In this document: positions 52,815-62,094 of the stretch, one piece after another
Layout of the letters: every line of letters starts with the position of its first letter
Numbering within the stretch: the first letter of the stretch is position 1
DNA from: an uncultured Aquimarina sp.
GTDB taxonomy: Bacteria > Bacteroidota > Bacteroidia > Flavobacteriales > Flavobacteriaceae
Assembly: GCF_947492405.1 (NCBI RefSeq)
Contig: NZ_CANLMP010000001.1
Span: 496,001 to 560,000 of the forward strand
DNA length: 64,000 nucleotides
Direction of reading: 5' to 3'
Translations under genes and position numbers: made by a program
The notes under the pieces: generated by a model
Seen by the model: only the letters and a program-made list of their open reading frames with translations
Told to the model about the DNA's origin: nothing
Database searches by the model: none

Positions 52815-54083
52815 ATGAAACAGCCACTACTGATCTTTATACTACTAATGGGGACAACAGTTCTATGGACTCAAGAGATTAAAACTTTAAACCCAAATAT
52901 TGAACTTTTGGAGTTTAGTAAAGAAGGTGAACAGGAGTTTAATAGAAATTGGAAAGCTTGTGAAATCATCTGGGAAAAGATGCAATCTGGAGTAACATAT
53001 GAAAATCTTACTGCACAAGAACAAAAGGATCTCGATCAGGTAAGCGAGGTACATAGTGATTATTGGCAGGTAGGTACTGATGGTTGTAGTTGGTATTGTG
53101 GTGCTAGTATTGCTATGGTTTCTGCTTCTTCTTATTTAAAGACACAAGGAAAAACATCATATGTTCCTAAAAATGCTCATGATTTTGATTATAAAAATGC
53201 ATGGGTAGAAGGAGTAGATGGGTATGGAGTTGGCGAGTTTTTAGAATTTAGTTTTCCACAGGAAAACCCTAGAATTACGCAAATCAGTATAGTAAATGGA
53301 TATGTAAAAAGTGAAAAAGCATGGAGAGAAAATAGCAGAGTGAAAAAACTGAAAATGTATATTGATGATGTCCCTTATTCCATACTTAACCTTAAAGATG
53401 AAAGAGCGACAAATCATTTTGAGGTTGCCCCAATTGGTAATGCTGATCGAAATAATTATGAGGAATTAGCTAAATTACCAGATTGGACGATGAAATTCGA
53501 GATTTTGGAAGTATACCCAGGAGAGAAATATGAGGATACTGTGATCTCTGAAATTTATTTTGATGGAATTGATGTGCATTGTTTTGCTGCGGGAACTATG
53601 ATTACTATGGCAGATACTACACAAAAACCTATTGAGTTATTAAAAATTGGCGATGAAGTAGTATCTTATGATATTGAAGCAAAAACCTACATAACTGCTG
53701 TTATAGAAGAAGTAGCACATCCAATACATAGTAATTTAGTAACTATTACTTTTGATGATCAATCAGAGATAATATGTACTGATGATCATCCATTATTAAT
53801 AGCTAATGGAGCTTGGGTTTCTTATAATCCATCAAAAACAATAAAGGACTATGACTATGATCAGGTACATCAATTAAAAATAGGAGATGTATTGCAAGGA
53901 AATGATAAACAACAAACTGTTGCATCTATTAAAACAACTGTAGCAGCGCAACCAACATATACCATAGTACGCTTAGATAAAGGAACTAATTTTATTGCTA
54001 ATAATATTGTAGTAGGAACAGAGCCATTAAGGAAGAAGATAAATTGTGATATTCACCAATCAAAGGGTAATGTATCAAAGTAG
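52815..54083 (+). CDS. secreted protein with discoidin-like (NADase-type glycan-binding) domain and C-terminal Hint domain
   Basis: 422 residues: signal peptide (IFILLMGTTVLWTQ), a discoidin-like domain (about 110-255) with NAWVEGVDGYGVGEFLEFSF, NGYVKSEKAWRENSRVKKLK and SEIYFDGIDVHC, matching the NADase-type glycan-binding domain family, then a Hint domain starting at Cys256 (CFAAGTMITMADTTQKPIEL), with block B His325 in CTDDHPLL and the end FIANNIVVGTE. Hint domains self-cleave at their N-terminal Cys. About 20 residues follow (LRKKINCDIHQSKGN), so no large toxin tip exists. Expected to be exported and cut at Cys256. The DUF3592-like genes follow within 7 and 28 bases. Confidence 0.85.
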   Translation: MKQPLLIFILLMGTTVLWTQEIKTLNPNIELLEFSKEGEQEFNRNWKACEIIWEKMQSGVTYENLTAQEQKDLDQVSEVHSDYWQVGTDGCSWYCGASIAMVSASSYLKTQGKTSYVPKNAHDFDYKNAWVEGVDGYGVGEFLEFSFPQENPRITQISIVNGYVKSEKAWRENSRVKKLKMYIDDVPYSILNLKDERATNHFEVAPIGNADRNNYEELAKLPDWTMKFEILEVYPGEKYEDTVISEIYFDGIDVHCFAAGTMITMADTTQKPIELLKIGDEVVSYDIEAKTYITAVIEEVAHPIHSNLVTITFDDQSEIICTDDHPLLIANGAWVSYNPSKTIKDYDYDQVHQLKIGDVLQGNDKQQTVASIKTTVAAQPTYTIVRLDKGTNFIANNIVVGTEPLRKKINCDIHQSKGNVSK

Positions 54084-54089
54084 ATAGAT

Positions 54090-54503
54090 ATGATCATATA
54101 CCTTAGCGTCATAGAAGTGGCATTGGTAGTGTATACTTTGTATGAAGGGTATCGATATTTCAGTTTTAAATATCAATCGCTTACTATTGATGCTACCATA
54201 AGTTTATGTAAGTCGGATAAAGCTTTTCAAACAGCTAGCTTTAGATTTTTACAGGGAACAAGAAAGATAATGAAAATAGGACTTTCGTATAAAATAGATG
54301 GGAAAAACTATGCTGAAATTCAAAAAGCTCCATATGATCCTGATATAAAAGTTGGCAGTACTATACCATTAAAAGTTCTAAAGAATAGCCCTAACGTATG
54401 TAGCTTGCATAAGGATACTGTTCGCTTAAGAAGATTTATATTAGCAACAATATTCTTACTCGTTTGGTCTGTAGTATCATATGTTGTTTTAAAAACTTCT
54501 TAA
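54090..54503 (+). CDS. DUF3592-like membrane protein 1
   Basis: 137 residues: an N-terminal membrane segment (LSVIEVALVVYTLYEGYRYF), a beta region (KIGLSYKIDGKNYAEIQKA, KVGSTIPLKVLKNSPNVCSL), and a C-terminal membrane segment (ILATIFLLVWSVVSYVVL). This is the DUF3592 layout, with the soluble domain between two spans. It starts six bases after the Hint gene stop, so it is surely in one operon. A binding or protective role toward the Hint product is possible but not shown. Confidence 0.75.
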   Translation: MIIYLSVIEVALVVYTLYEGYRYFSFKYQSLTIDATISLCKSDKAFQTASFRFLQGTRKIMKIGLSYKIDGKNYAEIQKAPYDPDIKVGSTIPLKVLKNSPNVCSLHKDTVRLRRFILATIFLLVWSVVSYVVLKTS

Positions 54504-54531
54504 GTATAATAAACTTTATGTATCTAAAAAT

Positions 54532-54954
54532 ATGAATGAAGGCATTATACCGATTCTTTTTGGTATACTTTTCTTAATAACAAGTTTGTATAACCTAAAA
54601 CGATATCTATCCTACAAACAAGGAAGCGTGCAGTCGGATGCCATTGTTATTAATGTAGTATGGAAACCACGATCGTTTCATGTAAAATTTGATTTCTTAT
54701 ATGATAAAGAAGTAGCAGTAGTAACCTATAGATTTCAATTGGATACGAATTGGTATGAAAAAACGGAAGAAGTTTTTATGCAATTTAGGAAAGGTACTGT
54801 CCATGAAGGAAGTCAAATAAAATTATACATACCTAATACTAAAAACCCTAATAAAGTAACTATTATAGATCCTTTTAAAAATAAGATAAAGTATATGGTT
54901 TTTGTTACACTAATGGGCTTGTTGATGATTCTGATTGGTTCTTTAGCGTTATAA
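54532..54954 (+). CDS. DUF3592-like membrane protein 2
   Basis: 140 residues, same plan as the 54090 product: first span (IIPILFGILFLITSLYNL), strands AVVTYRFQLDTNWYEKTEEV and EGSQIKLYIPNTKNPNKV, last span (MVFVTLMGLLMILIGSLAL). Identity with the first is low outside the layout. It is 28 bases downstream. Confidence 0.72.
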   Translation: MNEGIIPILFGILFLITSLYNLKRYLSYKQGSVQSDAIVINVVWKPRSFHVKFDFLYDKEVAVVTYRFQLDTNWYEKTEEVFMQFRKGTVHEGSQIKLYIPNTKNPNKVTIIDPFKNKIKYMVFVTLMGLLMILIGSLAL

Positions 54955-55309
54955 AAACAAACTAATGATGTGTCCTTTTATTATTTAGTAATTAGCGCAT
55001 TCTTAACAGATTTTAGGTAAAAACCTTCAAAACCTACTACCATAGATACTCCCAATAGAAGCGTGACTAGGTATAGGAGGGAAGTGCCACTTGTGTCAGA
55101 GTATGCTGTGTTTACCGAAATACAATCATAGAATAGAGGAATTAGTTCACCGAACCCTAAGCATAGCCGAAGGATTGCTATTATAATCTGAAGAGTGCTC
55201 TCTAACGGTCAAAAGGTTGAACGAAGTCAAATAAAAAACAAAAAAAGCCGAAGCTTACAACACACGGTAAGCTTCGACTTGCTCGGATTTTCCCCAAAAC
55301 CCTCGCTAT
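54955..55309. repeat. intergenic region with repeat fragment
   Basis: 355 bp between convergent genes, no gene supported. 55150-55182 has CCGAACCCTAAGCATAGCCG and AAGGATTGC, a degenerate copy of the CCTTCGAC/CTGAGC repeat family. The cyclase terminator is at its right end. Confidence 0.5.
55241..55276 (-). terminator. terminator of cyclase gene 1
   Basis: CGAAGCTTAC arms (55249-55258, 55267-55276), 8-nt loop, and on the minus strand a T run of six plus more T residues. Confidence 0.88.
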
Positions 55310-56392
55310 TTATACCCTCGCAATGGTATGAATGTTTACTTCTTCTTGCTTGCCTTTTAATAATACACTTCCTAAAAATTGACAGGTTAAATTAGCGCTG
55401 ATCTTTAGGTCCTGTATTAGTTTATCAGATATCAATAAAGGCACTTTGTAGGTGTTACACTGTCCTTGTATGCGAGCGGAGGTATTGATTACATCTCCGT
55501 GATAGGCTATTTCTTTTTTTACAATACCTACTTCTGTAACCATTAATTTACCGCCATGTAACCCTGCTTTGAATTCTGGTACAACCCCATATTTTTTTAA
55601 ATAATATTCAGATTTACTTTGTTTTCTCTGTTGGAAAGCAAAGAATAGATTCACACAATTGTTATCTGCTAGCCCTTTTTTATAAGGCCAACTTAGTACT
55701 ACTTCATCACCTACATATTGATAGATTTCTGCATTGTGTTTTGGTACTACTTTATTAAGATCATAAAAACAATCCTGTATTAATTGACTGTACTTAAAAT
55801 GTCCTAATTTTTCTGCGATTGTTGTAGAATCTTTAAGATCAAGGAACATAAAGATTCGTTTCTCTTCTTGTGGATTTTTATATTTCCCTAATAGGATATT
55901 AATAAAAACTCCTTTTCCGAATTTTTCATTAGCTATTTTTATAAAAGAGAATACAAAAGAGGCGAAGACAATATAAAGGATGACTGCCCAAAATGATTTA
56001 TTGAAACAACACCAAACGTTATGTTCATTAGAATGTGTGTATGTGAGGGTCGTAAACACATCAGTAATCAAGGTAAATACAATAAATGTTACTGAAAAAT
56101 GAAGCAGGGTTCTGATAATAATATTATAAATAAGGGAAATCCCATTTTTGGTAATAATATCAAAAATAAAGTCTACAGTAGCGTATAGTACACCGATTAA
56201 AATTCCGATGTTGATTAGTTTTACAAAATAATACAGTACTCCTAATGTTCCATTGTATTTTTTAATCACTGTGAGGCCTTCTTCGGATTCAATTCCATAA
56301 TACCTAAAAATCGAATATAATACCATAGCAGTAGTCCAAAAAAGTACAGACTGCTTCAAAAGCTGCGTGTATTGTTTTAATGTATGATTCAT
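55310..56392 (-). CDS. membrane class III nucleotide cyclase, copy 1
   Basis: 360 residues. Four hydrophobic segments (about 13-30, 52-72, 94-115, 133-152) precede the catalytic domain (172-355): RIFMFLDLKDSTT with metal Asp185, QYVGDEVVLSW with metal Asp229, and the classic AYHGDVINTSARIQGQCN. Class III cyclases make cAMP or cGMP; which one is not clear because the specificity residues cannot be judged confidently by eye. The N-terminal membrane module is of an unknown sensor type. It is 170 bp after the paralogue at 56562. Confidence 0.93.
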   Translation of the reverse strand: MNHTLKQYTQLLKQSVLFWTTAMVLYSIFRYYGIESEEGLTVIKKYNGTLGVLYYFVKLINIGILIGVLYATVDFIFDIITKNGISLIYNIIIRTLLHFSVTFIVFTLITDVFTTLTYTHSNEHNVWCCFNKSFWAVILYIVFASFVFSFIKIANEKFGKGVFINILLGKYKNPQEEKRIFMFLDLKDSTTIAEKLGHFKYSQLIQDCFYDLNKVVPKHNAEIYQYVGDEVVLSWPYKKGLADNNCVNLFFAFQQRKQSKSEYYLKKYGVVPEFKAGLHGGKLMVTEVGIVKKEIAYHGDVINTSARIQGQCNTYKVPLLISDKLIQDLKISANLTCQFLGSVLLKGKQEEVNIHTIARV

Positions 56393-56561
56393 AATAGGTA
56401 CAGATTTACGTGATTATTTATATCTTGATCAATAATGATCTGGTATTTTCTGTACCTAAAACACATACGCAGTAATACACCCTACCTTTTTTTTATTTAA
56501 AATTAGAGAAACCGGATGATTTTAGTTTTAAGACATTGTATTGCAGTACTTTATAGAAGGG

Positions 56562-57647
56562 TTAAACTATTTTCTCTATGGTATGAATATTTACCTCTTT
56601 TTGTTTTCCTTTTAATAAAACACTTCCTAAAAAAGTAGAAGATAGATGATTACTTATGTGTAAGTCTTTTAGCAGTTTTTCAGAAATAAGAAGCTTCACT
56701 TTATGAGTATTACATTCTGCCTGGATACGGGCAGAGGTATTGATTACATCTCCGTGATATGCTATTTCTTTTTTGATTACCCCAACTTCTGTTACCATCA
56801 GTTTACCACCGTGTAATCCTGCTTTAAACTCAGGAATAACACCATACTTTTCTTTATAGTAATCATTTTTACGCTGTTTTTTCTGTTGAAAAGCAAAGAA
56901 TAAGCTTACGCAGTTATTATTAGCCAACCCTTTTTTATATGGCCAACTTAGCACCGCTTCATCACCTACATACTGATAGATTTCTGCGTCATACTTGGGA
57001 ACTACGGTATTTAGGTCATAAAAACAATCTTGTATGAATTGGCTATATTTAAAATGTCCCAAATTTTCGGCTATAGTAGTGGAATCTTTTAAATCTAGAA
57101 ACATAAAAATACGTTTCTCTTCTTGAGGGTTTTTATATTTACCCAGTAGCATTTTTATAAAAACACCTTTCCCAAACTTTTCAGTAGCGATCTTGATAAA
57201 CGAAAACACAAAAGAAACCAGTACGATATAGAGTATAGTTGCCCAAAATGATTTATTTTCTTTCCACCAGCCCCGATCTGTATCCAGATTGAGGTTATAG
57301 ATAGCAGAAAATAAATCCATAATCAACGTAAAAATAACAATTGTGGTTATGAAATAGAGTAAAGTTCTAATGATGAGATCCCAAACCAGAGATAATTTAT
57401 TAGAGGTATATTTATCAAAAATAAAATCGATAGTAGTATATACAAATCCAAGCATAGTGCCTATACCAGTAAACCCCATTAGTGCGCGTATTGTTCCTAT
57501 ATTTCCGCTATACTCAGGGATTACAGTAAATCCTTCTTCTTCATCAATCCCGTAATACCGAAAAATAGAATACAATCCCATAACTATAGACCAAAAAAGA
57601 ATGGATTGCCATAATAATTGTAAGTATTTTTTTAAGTTATGTGTCAT
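56562..57647 (-). CDS. membrane class III nucleotide cyclase, copy 2
   Basis: 361 residues, colinear with and highly similar to the 55310 product: the catalytic domains share RIFMFLDLKDSTTIAE, YQYVGDEAVLSWPYKKGL and FKAGLHGGKLMVTEVG almost unchanged, whereas the membrane segments differ more (DRGWWKENKSFW against EHNVWCCFNKSFW). This suggests a recent tandem duplication with diverging sensor parts. It is probably expressed from the divergent region shared with the glycosyltransferase. Confidence 0.93.
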   Translation of the reverse strand: MTHNLKKYLQLLWQSILFWSIVMGLYSIFRYYGIDEEEGFTVIPEYSGNIGTIRALMGFTGIGTMLGFVYTTIDFIFDKYTSNKLSLVWDLIIRTLLYFITTIVIFTLIMDLFSAIYNLNLDTDRGWWKENKSFWATILYIVLVSFVFSFIKIATEKFGKGVFIKMLLGKYKNPQEEKRIFMFLDLKDSTTIAENLGHFKYSQFIQDCFYDLNTVVPKYDAEIYQYVGDEAVLSWPYKKGLANNNCVSLFFAFQQKKQRKNDYYKEKYGVIPEFKAGLHGGKLMVTEVGVIKKEIAYHGDVINTSARIQAECNTHKVKLLISEKLLKDLHISNHLSSTFLGSVLLKGKQKEVNIHTIEKIV

Positions 57648-57977
57648 CTACGCTGATAATGATATTGTAAAGTACGTCAAAATATCCTAATCATATATGC
57701 TAAGTTTACCAAAATTTCCTAGTATTCTTGAATCCTGTAATTTGGATTTTATTTTGGAGTATGCTGAACAGAATACAATAAAGTCCTTGATTGTAGCTGA
57801 ATCTTGTACGGAGGAACAAGGTAGCACTCTTAAATCATAAATAATGTGGCAAAAATACACAGTTGTGTAAAAAATACACACTTTTATTTTTTGGCCTTAT
57901 TCTTAAATCCTTGGTATTCAATAACGTTTGTAAATGGTATCAATTTTGGTTATTCAGAGAGGTATTAAAAATATACT
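57648..57977. other. divergent intergenic region of cyclase 2 and glycosyltransferase
   Basis: 330 bp, no gene. It contains a tandem pair of 19-bp dyads at 57845-57882. No exact -7 box was found for either gene. Confidence 0.5.
57845..57882 (+). promoter_or_regulatory. tandem 19-bp dyads TGTG-N9-CACA
   Basis: TGTGGCAAAAATACACAGT (57845-57863) is followed at once by TGTGTAAAAAATACACACT (57864-57882), 16 of 19 identical. Each is a TGTG...CACA dyad, somewhat like Crp-family sites but with a longer spacer. Confidence 0.5.
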
Positions 57978-59426
57978 ATGAATATATCAAAACCTGTTGA
58001 GATTACAGAAGCACCAATTATAACCAACGCGTTTGGTAATCGTTTAAAGAATAGGATACTTAATACTTCCTCTTCTTTGATTTTATTAGGAACATTTCTA
58101 TTGCTGTTTGGAGCTGCGTCATTATTTTATTTTTTGCAACCTTATTTTGAAGAAATTCGTTTAGAAAGAATGAACACGGTTTGGGGTATAAGTCTAATGG
58201 TAATTGGTATTTCTTTGTTGTTAATTAAAGTTAGTTTTTTAGTTTACATTTTATTTCTTTACTTAAGGTACAAGGTAATTGATACGGTTTCGGATGAAGA
58301 ACTACCACTGTGTACAGTGATTGTTCCGGCATATAATGAAGGAGAATTAGTATATAAAACATTGCATAGTTTGGTACAAAGTGATTATCCAATCGAAAAA
58401 TTACAGATCATTTCTATAGATGATGGTAGCCAGGATGACACTTGGCAATGGATGCAGAAAGCAAAAAGTGAATTAGGTAATCGTGTTTCTATTTATCAAC
58501 AACCTGAAAATAGAGGAAAAAGACACGCATTATACAGAGGGTTTAATCTTGGTATGGGTGATGTATTTATTACCGTAGACAGCGATTCTATAGTAAAAAA
58601 AGATACACTACGTGTTATGGCTTCTCCTTTTGTAACCAATGAGGAGTGTGGAGCTGTAGCAGGTAATGTACGTGTGTTGAATAGTGATAAAGCATTGATT
58701 CCAAGAATGCTTAATGTAAGTTTTGCTTTTAGTTTTGAGTTCATTCGTTCTGCGCAGAGTGCATTAGGTTCGGTATTATGTACACCAGGTGCTTTATCGG
58801 CATATCGTAGAGAAGCTGTTATGAACTGCCGAGCAGCATGGATTACACAAACATTTATGGGGCAAGTTTCTAAAATAGGAGAAGACCGTGCGATGACTAA
58901 TATGATCCTTAAACAAGGATATAAAGTATTATTCCAACGTAAAGCATATGTCTATACGAATTGCCCAGAACGTTATAAGAATTTATATAAGATGTTTATC
59001 CGTTGGGAACGAAGTAACATTCGAGAGAATCTAGCGATGAGTAAATTTGCTTTTAGTAATTTTAGAGAAGGATCTAAAATTGGTACAAGAATCTTGTTGT
59101 TAAACCAATGGTTAAAAATGACTATGGCATATCCAGCTACATTATTAATGTTATTTTTCGTTTTTACATATCCAATTTTATTCTTTAGTTCTACGCTGGT
59201 AAGTATCTTATTCTTTTCTAGTATTCAAGCATTTTTTTATGCTAAGAAGCATAATCTGTCTGAATCTCTTTGGGCATATCCATATAGCATATTTTATGCT
59301 TTCACATTATTCTGGATCACTCCGTATGCTATCGCGACTGCAGGAAGAGGCGGTTGGCTGACACGTGACCTAACTAAAAAAGAACTAGACAAACAACAAC
59401 AAGTAGTTTCAATACCATCATCATAA
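57978..59426 (+). CDS. family 2 glycosyltransferase (polysaccharide synthase type)
   Basis: 482 residues: two N-terminal membrane segments (about 33-55, 70-95), a GT-A domain with TVIVPAYNEGELVYKTLHSL, ISIDDGSQDDTW (Asp), TVDSDSIVKKDTL (DxD), a GEDRAMTNM acid, and RWERSNIREN (the R-W acceptor motif of processive synthases), then C-terminal segments. This is the layout of PgaC/NodC/hyaluronan synthase enzymes making beta-linked amino-sugar or other polymers across the membrane. Which sugar is unknown. No partner deacetylase or exporter is next to it. Confidence 0.92.
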   Translation: MNISKPVEITEAPIITNAFGNRLKNRILNTSSSLILLGTFLLLFGAASLFYFLQPYFEEIRLERMNTVWGISLMVIGISLLLIKVSFLVYILFLYLRYKVIDTVSDEELPLCTVIVPAYNEGELVYKTLHSLVQSDYPIEKLQIISIDDGSQDDTWQWMQKAKSELGNRVSIYQQPENRGKRHALYRGFNLGMGDVFITVDSDSIVKKDTLRVMASPFVTNEECGAVAGNVRVLNSDKALIPRMLNVSFAFSFEFIRSAQSALGSVLCTPGALSAYRREAVMNCRAAWITQTFMGQVSKIGEDRAMTNMILKQGYKVLFQRKAYVYTNCPERYKNLYKMFIRWERSNIRENLAMSKFAFSNFREGSKIGTRILLLNQWLKMTMAYPATLLMLFFVFTYPILFFSSTLVSILFFSSIQAFFYAKKHNLSESLWAYPYSIFYAFTLFWITPYAIATAGRGGWLTRDLTKKELDKQQQVVSIPSS

Positions 59427-59798
59427 CCCCACGTTTTATAATTAGCCAATTTATTTCTACGTCAGGGTTCTGAATGTTTGCCCCCCAATAAGCTTTCGGA
59501 CCCTGAGGAGATTTAATAATAACTCTTTATAAGACATCTTAAATAGTAACACCAAAACTCAACTATATTTTTTTGCTTATCAATTTATCTATGATAATCA
59601 ACCTACCTAAAACTCCTCCTTCCCCAAATAGGAGGAGTTTTGCTATTATTTATAAGAGATAGTTTGCCCACTTTTTGATCAACATTTCTTTTCTTAAGAT
59701 CACACTGTTTTGATAAATTAGTACTCATATATCATTAGTAATTATATCGTTTTTATCGTATATTTAATACATATACAAACCTTAAAAACAGTATAGAT
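59427..59798. other. intergenic region with repeat fragment and terminator
   Basis: 372 bp. 59462-59512 has GTCAGGGTTCTGAATGTTTG and TTCGGACCCTGAGGAG, an inverted repeat GTCAGGGTTC.../..GGACCCTGA. The glycosyltransferase terminator is at 59609. Confidence 0.5.
59609..59641 (+). terminator. terminator of the glycosyltransferase gene
   Basis: Perfect 12-bp arms AAAACTCCTCCT (59609-59620) and complement (59630-59641), loop of nine, ending in TTTT. Confidence 0.82.
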
Positions 59799-59981
59799 AT
59801 GGAATTTATGGAAATGAAAGATAAAGATGGCAAACAGCACTATATAAATCCAGATCATATATCTGCTATTACAGAAGTTGATGGACATTGTAAAATCAAT
59901 TTAATGGGCAATGATTATATTTTGGCAGGAAAAAATCTGGAAGACGTAAAACTTCATTTAATGTCTTTTAAGCATTATTAG
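59799..59981 (+). CDS. small FlbD-like protein
   Basis: 60 residues: MKDKDGKQHYINPDHISAIT, then CKINLMGNDYILAGKNLEDV. The pattern 'hYINPDHI..I......hhL..G....V....' resembles the small FlbD family known from flagellar operons, although this organism shows no flagellar genes; a distant relation by fold is more likely. Cytosolic, function unknown. Confidence 0.6.
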   Translation: MEFMEMKDKDGKQHYINPDHISAITEVDGHCKINLMGNDYILAGKNLEDVKLHLMSFKHY

Positions 59982-60338
59982 TTTTGTTAGTTTAAAATTT
60001 ATTGCCTTTTTTGAAACTACCATTATTTTTTTTAGTTAATTACTTTTAAATTAGTATATAAAAACCTCTCTATTTGTGACTATCAGGTCGCACCTCCTAA
60101 ATATGCCTAAAAGTGTTATGTAATATTAGCTTGTTTTTATCATCTCAATTGCTATGATAAAATATTCACGTATTTATACTTGCTATTGCTTGGTGTAATT
60201 TTCCCTATTTTTAATGTAAATTAATTATAAGTTTATAGTGCTTATCAATTTAACTAATAATAGCATATAGTTATAAAATTTCATGTAATAATTAACTAAT
60301 GTTCTTTTTATAAGTATACTTAAAAACACACTTTAGAA
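59982..60338. other. intergenic region
   Basis: 357 bp of AT-rich sequence upstream of the esterase. No gene, repeat or exact promoter box could be supported. Confidence 0.4.
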
Positions 60339-61919
60339 ATGGCTGATTCAATTCAAGAAAGTAGTAATGCATTAGACAGTTTTGATAATGTCGTTGTATT
60401 AATGTTAGAAAACCGATCTTTTGATAATTTACTTGGTAATCTTTATATAGATGGAGTACCTGGCGGTAAATCTTTTGAAGGTTTACAAAATTACACCAAA
60501 GAAATGCCAGTGCCCCCAAGGGCGGTTGATTATAATACACATAAAACAGTTCCGGTACAAACCGCTCAAGATTTTCATCAACCTTTTCCTGATCCGGGCG
60601 AAGTATATCAACATATAAACACTCAGTTATATAATTTTGTAGACCAGAATAATATAAATGTTGCAGAACAAGATATGGTATCTCCTTATAATATTCCTAG
60701 TCCAATTCCTCCGGATAATTTGCAAATGTTAGGTTTTGTTAATGATTACATTAACAGGTTACAAGCGTTGGACGATAAAAAATATCCTCAGTTTGATGAA
60801 GCTACTTTTGATTTGTATAAAGTAATTATGCAGGTTTATATGCCTTCTCAGGTAAGTGTTCTTTCTACATTAGCAAAAGAATTTGCTGTATTCGATCATT
60901 GGTTTTGTTCAGTGCCTAGTCAGACTTGGTGTAATAGGGCTTTCTGGCACGCAGCAACTTCTGGTGGACAAGTAATTAATCCAGGAGAAGATAAAGGCAT
61001 TATAGGAAACATAGAAGGTATGAAAGACTGGATTGAAAACGTCTGGTCTCAGAAAACGCTGTTTGAACTTATGGAAGATGCTAATGTAAGTCATGGTATT
61101 TATACAGAAAACCCTGTTTCTCTTACTACTGTTGTAAATGGGCCTTTTAAGAATGAAAATGTGATTCATATGGGAGACGAACTTTCTGAATTTAAAGAGC
61201 ACGTAGAGAATGGTTCATTACCTCAGTATACATTTATAGAACCTAAGTTTTTTGGACAACATAATGATCAACATCCTTCTTCTCTTTCTGGTTTGATTGA
61301 TGGTCCTACAAAAGTTGGATCAGTGCTTTTAGGAGAAAATTTGATTTGGGATGTGTACAATACGATTTTTACGAATGATACCTATAAAAACAATACCTTA
61401 TTGATTATTACTCATGATGAGCATGGAGGTTGTTTTGATCATGTGATTCCAGGATCTACTATTCCTCCTGTTCCCGGAATGAAAGGACAGAAAGGTTTTA
61501 CATTTGATAGACTTGGTGTTCGGGTGCCCATGGTAATGGTGTCGGCACATATTGCTCAGAATACTATTGTAAATGATGTATTTGATCATACTTCTTTTAT
61601 TCGTACAATGTGTAAGAAATGGAATATGCCACATTTAACCAATAGAGATAAAAATGCTAAAAGTTTTGAACAGGTTTTTAGTAGTTCTATAAGAAGTTTT
61701 CCTGTTATAGAAAAACATATAATTCCAGAAATAGAAGAAACTACTTATGATAAGGATGACTTGAATGATCTACAAAAATCAATTTTGTTAGGAGCTTCTT
61801 TCCTTGCAAAACGTAATTGTGAGGGTTCATCAAAGGAAGTAGATATTAATAAAGCAAAACAGATCTCCACAGTAGGTGATGCAATAAGTTTTTTAAAAGA
61901 AATAAAAGACTTAATATAA
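60339..61919 (+). CDS. phospholipase C/phosphoesterase family protein without signal peptide
   Basis: 526 residues of the phosphoesterase family PF04185 (phospholipase C, AcpA type). The nucleophile/metal motif is VVVLMLENRSFDNLLGNLY (about 19-37); QTWCNRAFWHAATSGG, YTFIEPKFFGQHNDQHPSS and IITHDEHGGCFDHV give the remaining metal ligands. Related enzymes hydrolyse phosphatidylcholine or act as acid phosphatases. Unusually, the start MADSIQESSNALDSFDN has no signal peptide, and no in-frame alternative exists, so it may be cytosolic or exported otherwise. The C-terminus is short (IKDLI). Confidence 0.92.
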   Translation: MADSIQESSNALDSFDNVVVLMLENRSFDNLLGNLYIDGVPGGKSFEGLQNYTKEMPVPPRAVDYNTHKTVPVQTAQDFHQPFPDPGEVYQHINTQLYNFVDQNNINVAEQDMVSPYNIPSPIPPDNLQMLGFVNDYINRLQALDDKKYPQFDEATFDLYKVIMQVYMPSQVSVLSTLAKEFAVFDHWFCSVPSQTWCNRAFWHAATSGGQVINPGEDKGIIGNIEGMKDWIENVWSQKTLFELMEDANVSHGIYTENPVSLTTVVNGPFKNENVIHMGDELSEFKEHVENGSLPQYTFIEPKFFGQHNDQHPSSLSGLIDGPTKVGSVLLGENLIWDVYNTIFTNDTYKNNTLLIITHDEHGGCFDHVIPGSTIPPVPGMKGQKGFTFDRLGVRVPMVMVSAHIAQNTIVNDVFDHTSFIRTMCKKWNMPHLTNRDKNAKSFEQVFSSSIRSFPVIEKHIIPEIEETTYDKDDLNDLQKSILLGASFLAKRNCEGSSKEVDINKAKQISTVGDAISFLKEIKDLI

Positions 61920-62059
61920 ATTAAATTGGTTGTTATATGATTTTGGAACCAAAGAAACAAGATTCCTGGGATAGTAATTAGGAATGAATTTTTTGAATTC
62001 AAAAATAATTAAGGAGCCCATTAGAAGAGGTGTCCGATAATGCTATTAATTACAAATCT

Positions 62060-62067
62060 TATATTTG
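62060..62067 (+). promoter_or_regulatory. -7 element of the YARHG gene promoter
   Basis: TATATTTG matches TAnnTTTG and lies 27 bp before the ATG at 62095; no clear -33. Confidence 0.5.
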
Positions 62068-62094
62068 TAAAACCAACTAACCAATCTCTTCTTT

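Noticed and set aside
55195..55395. 66-residue open frame on plus strand
   Set aside because: It covers the cyclase terminator and the 3' end of the cyclase gene in the opposite direction.
57687..57881. 64-residue open frame on minus strand
   Set aside because: It spans the tandem dyads at 57845 and has no recognisable content.
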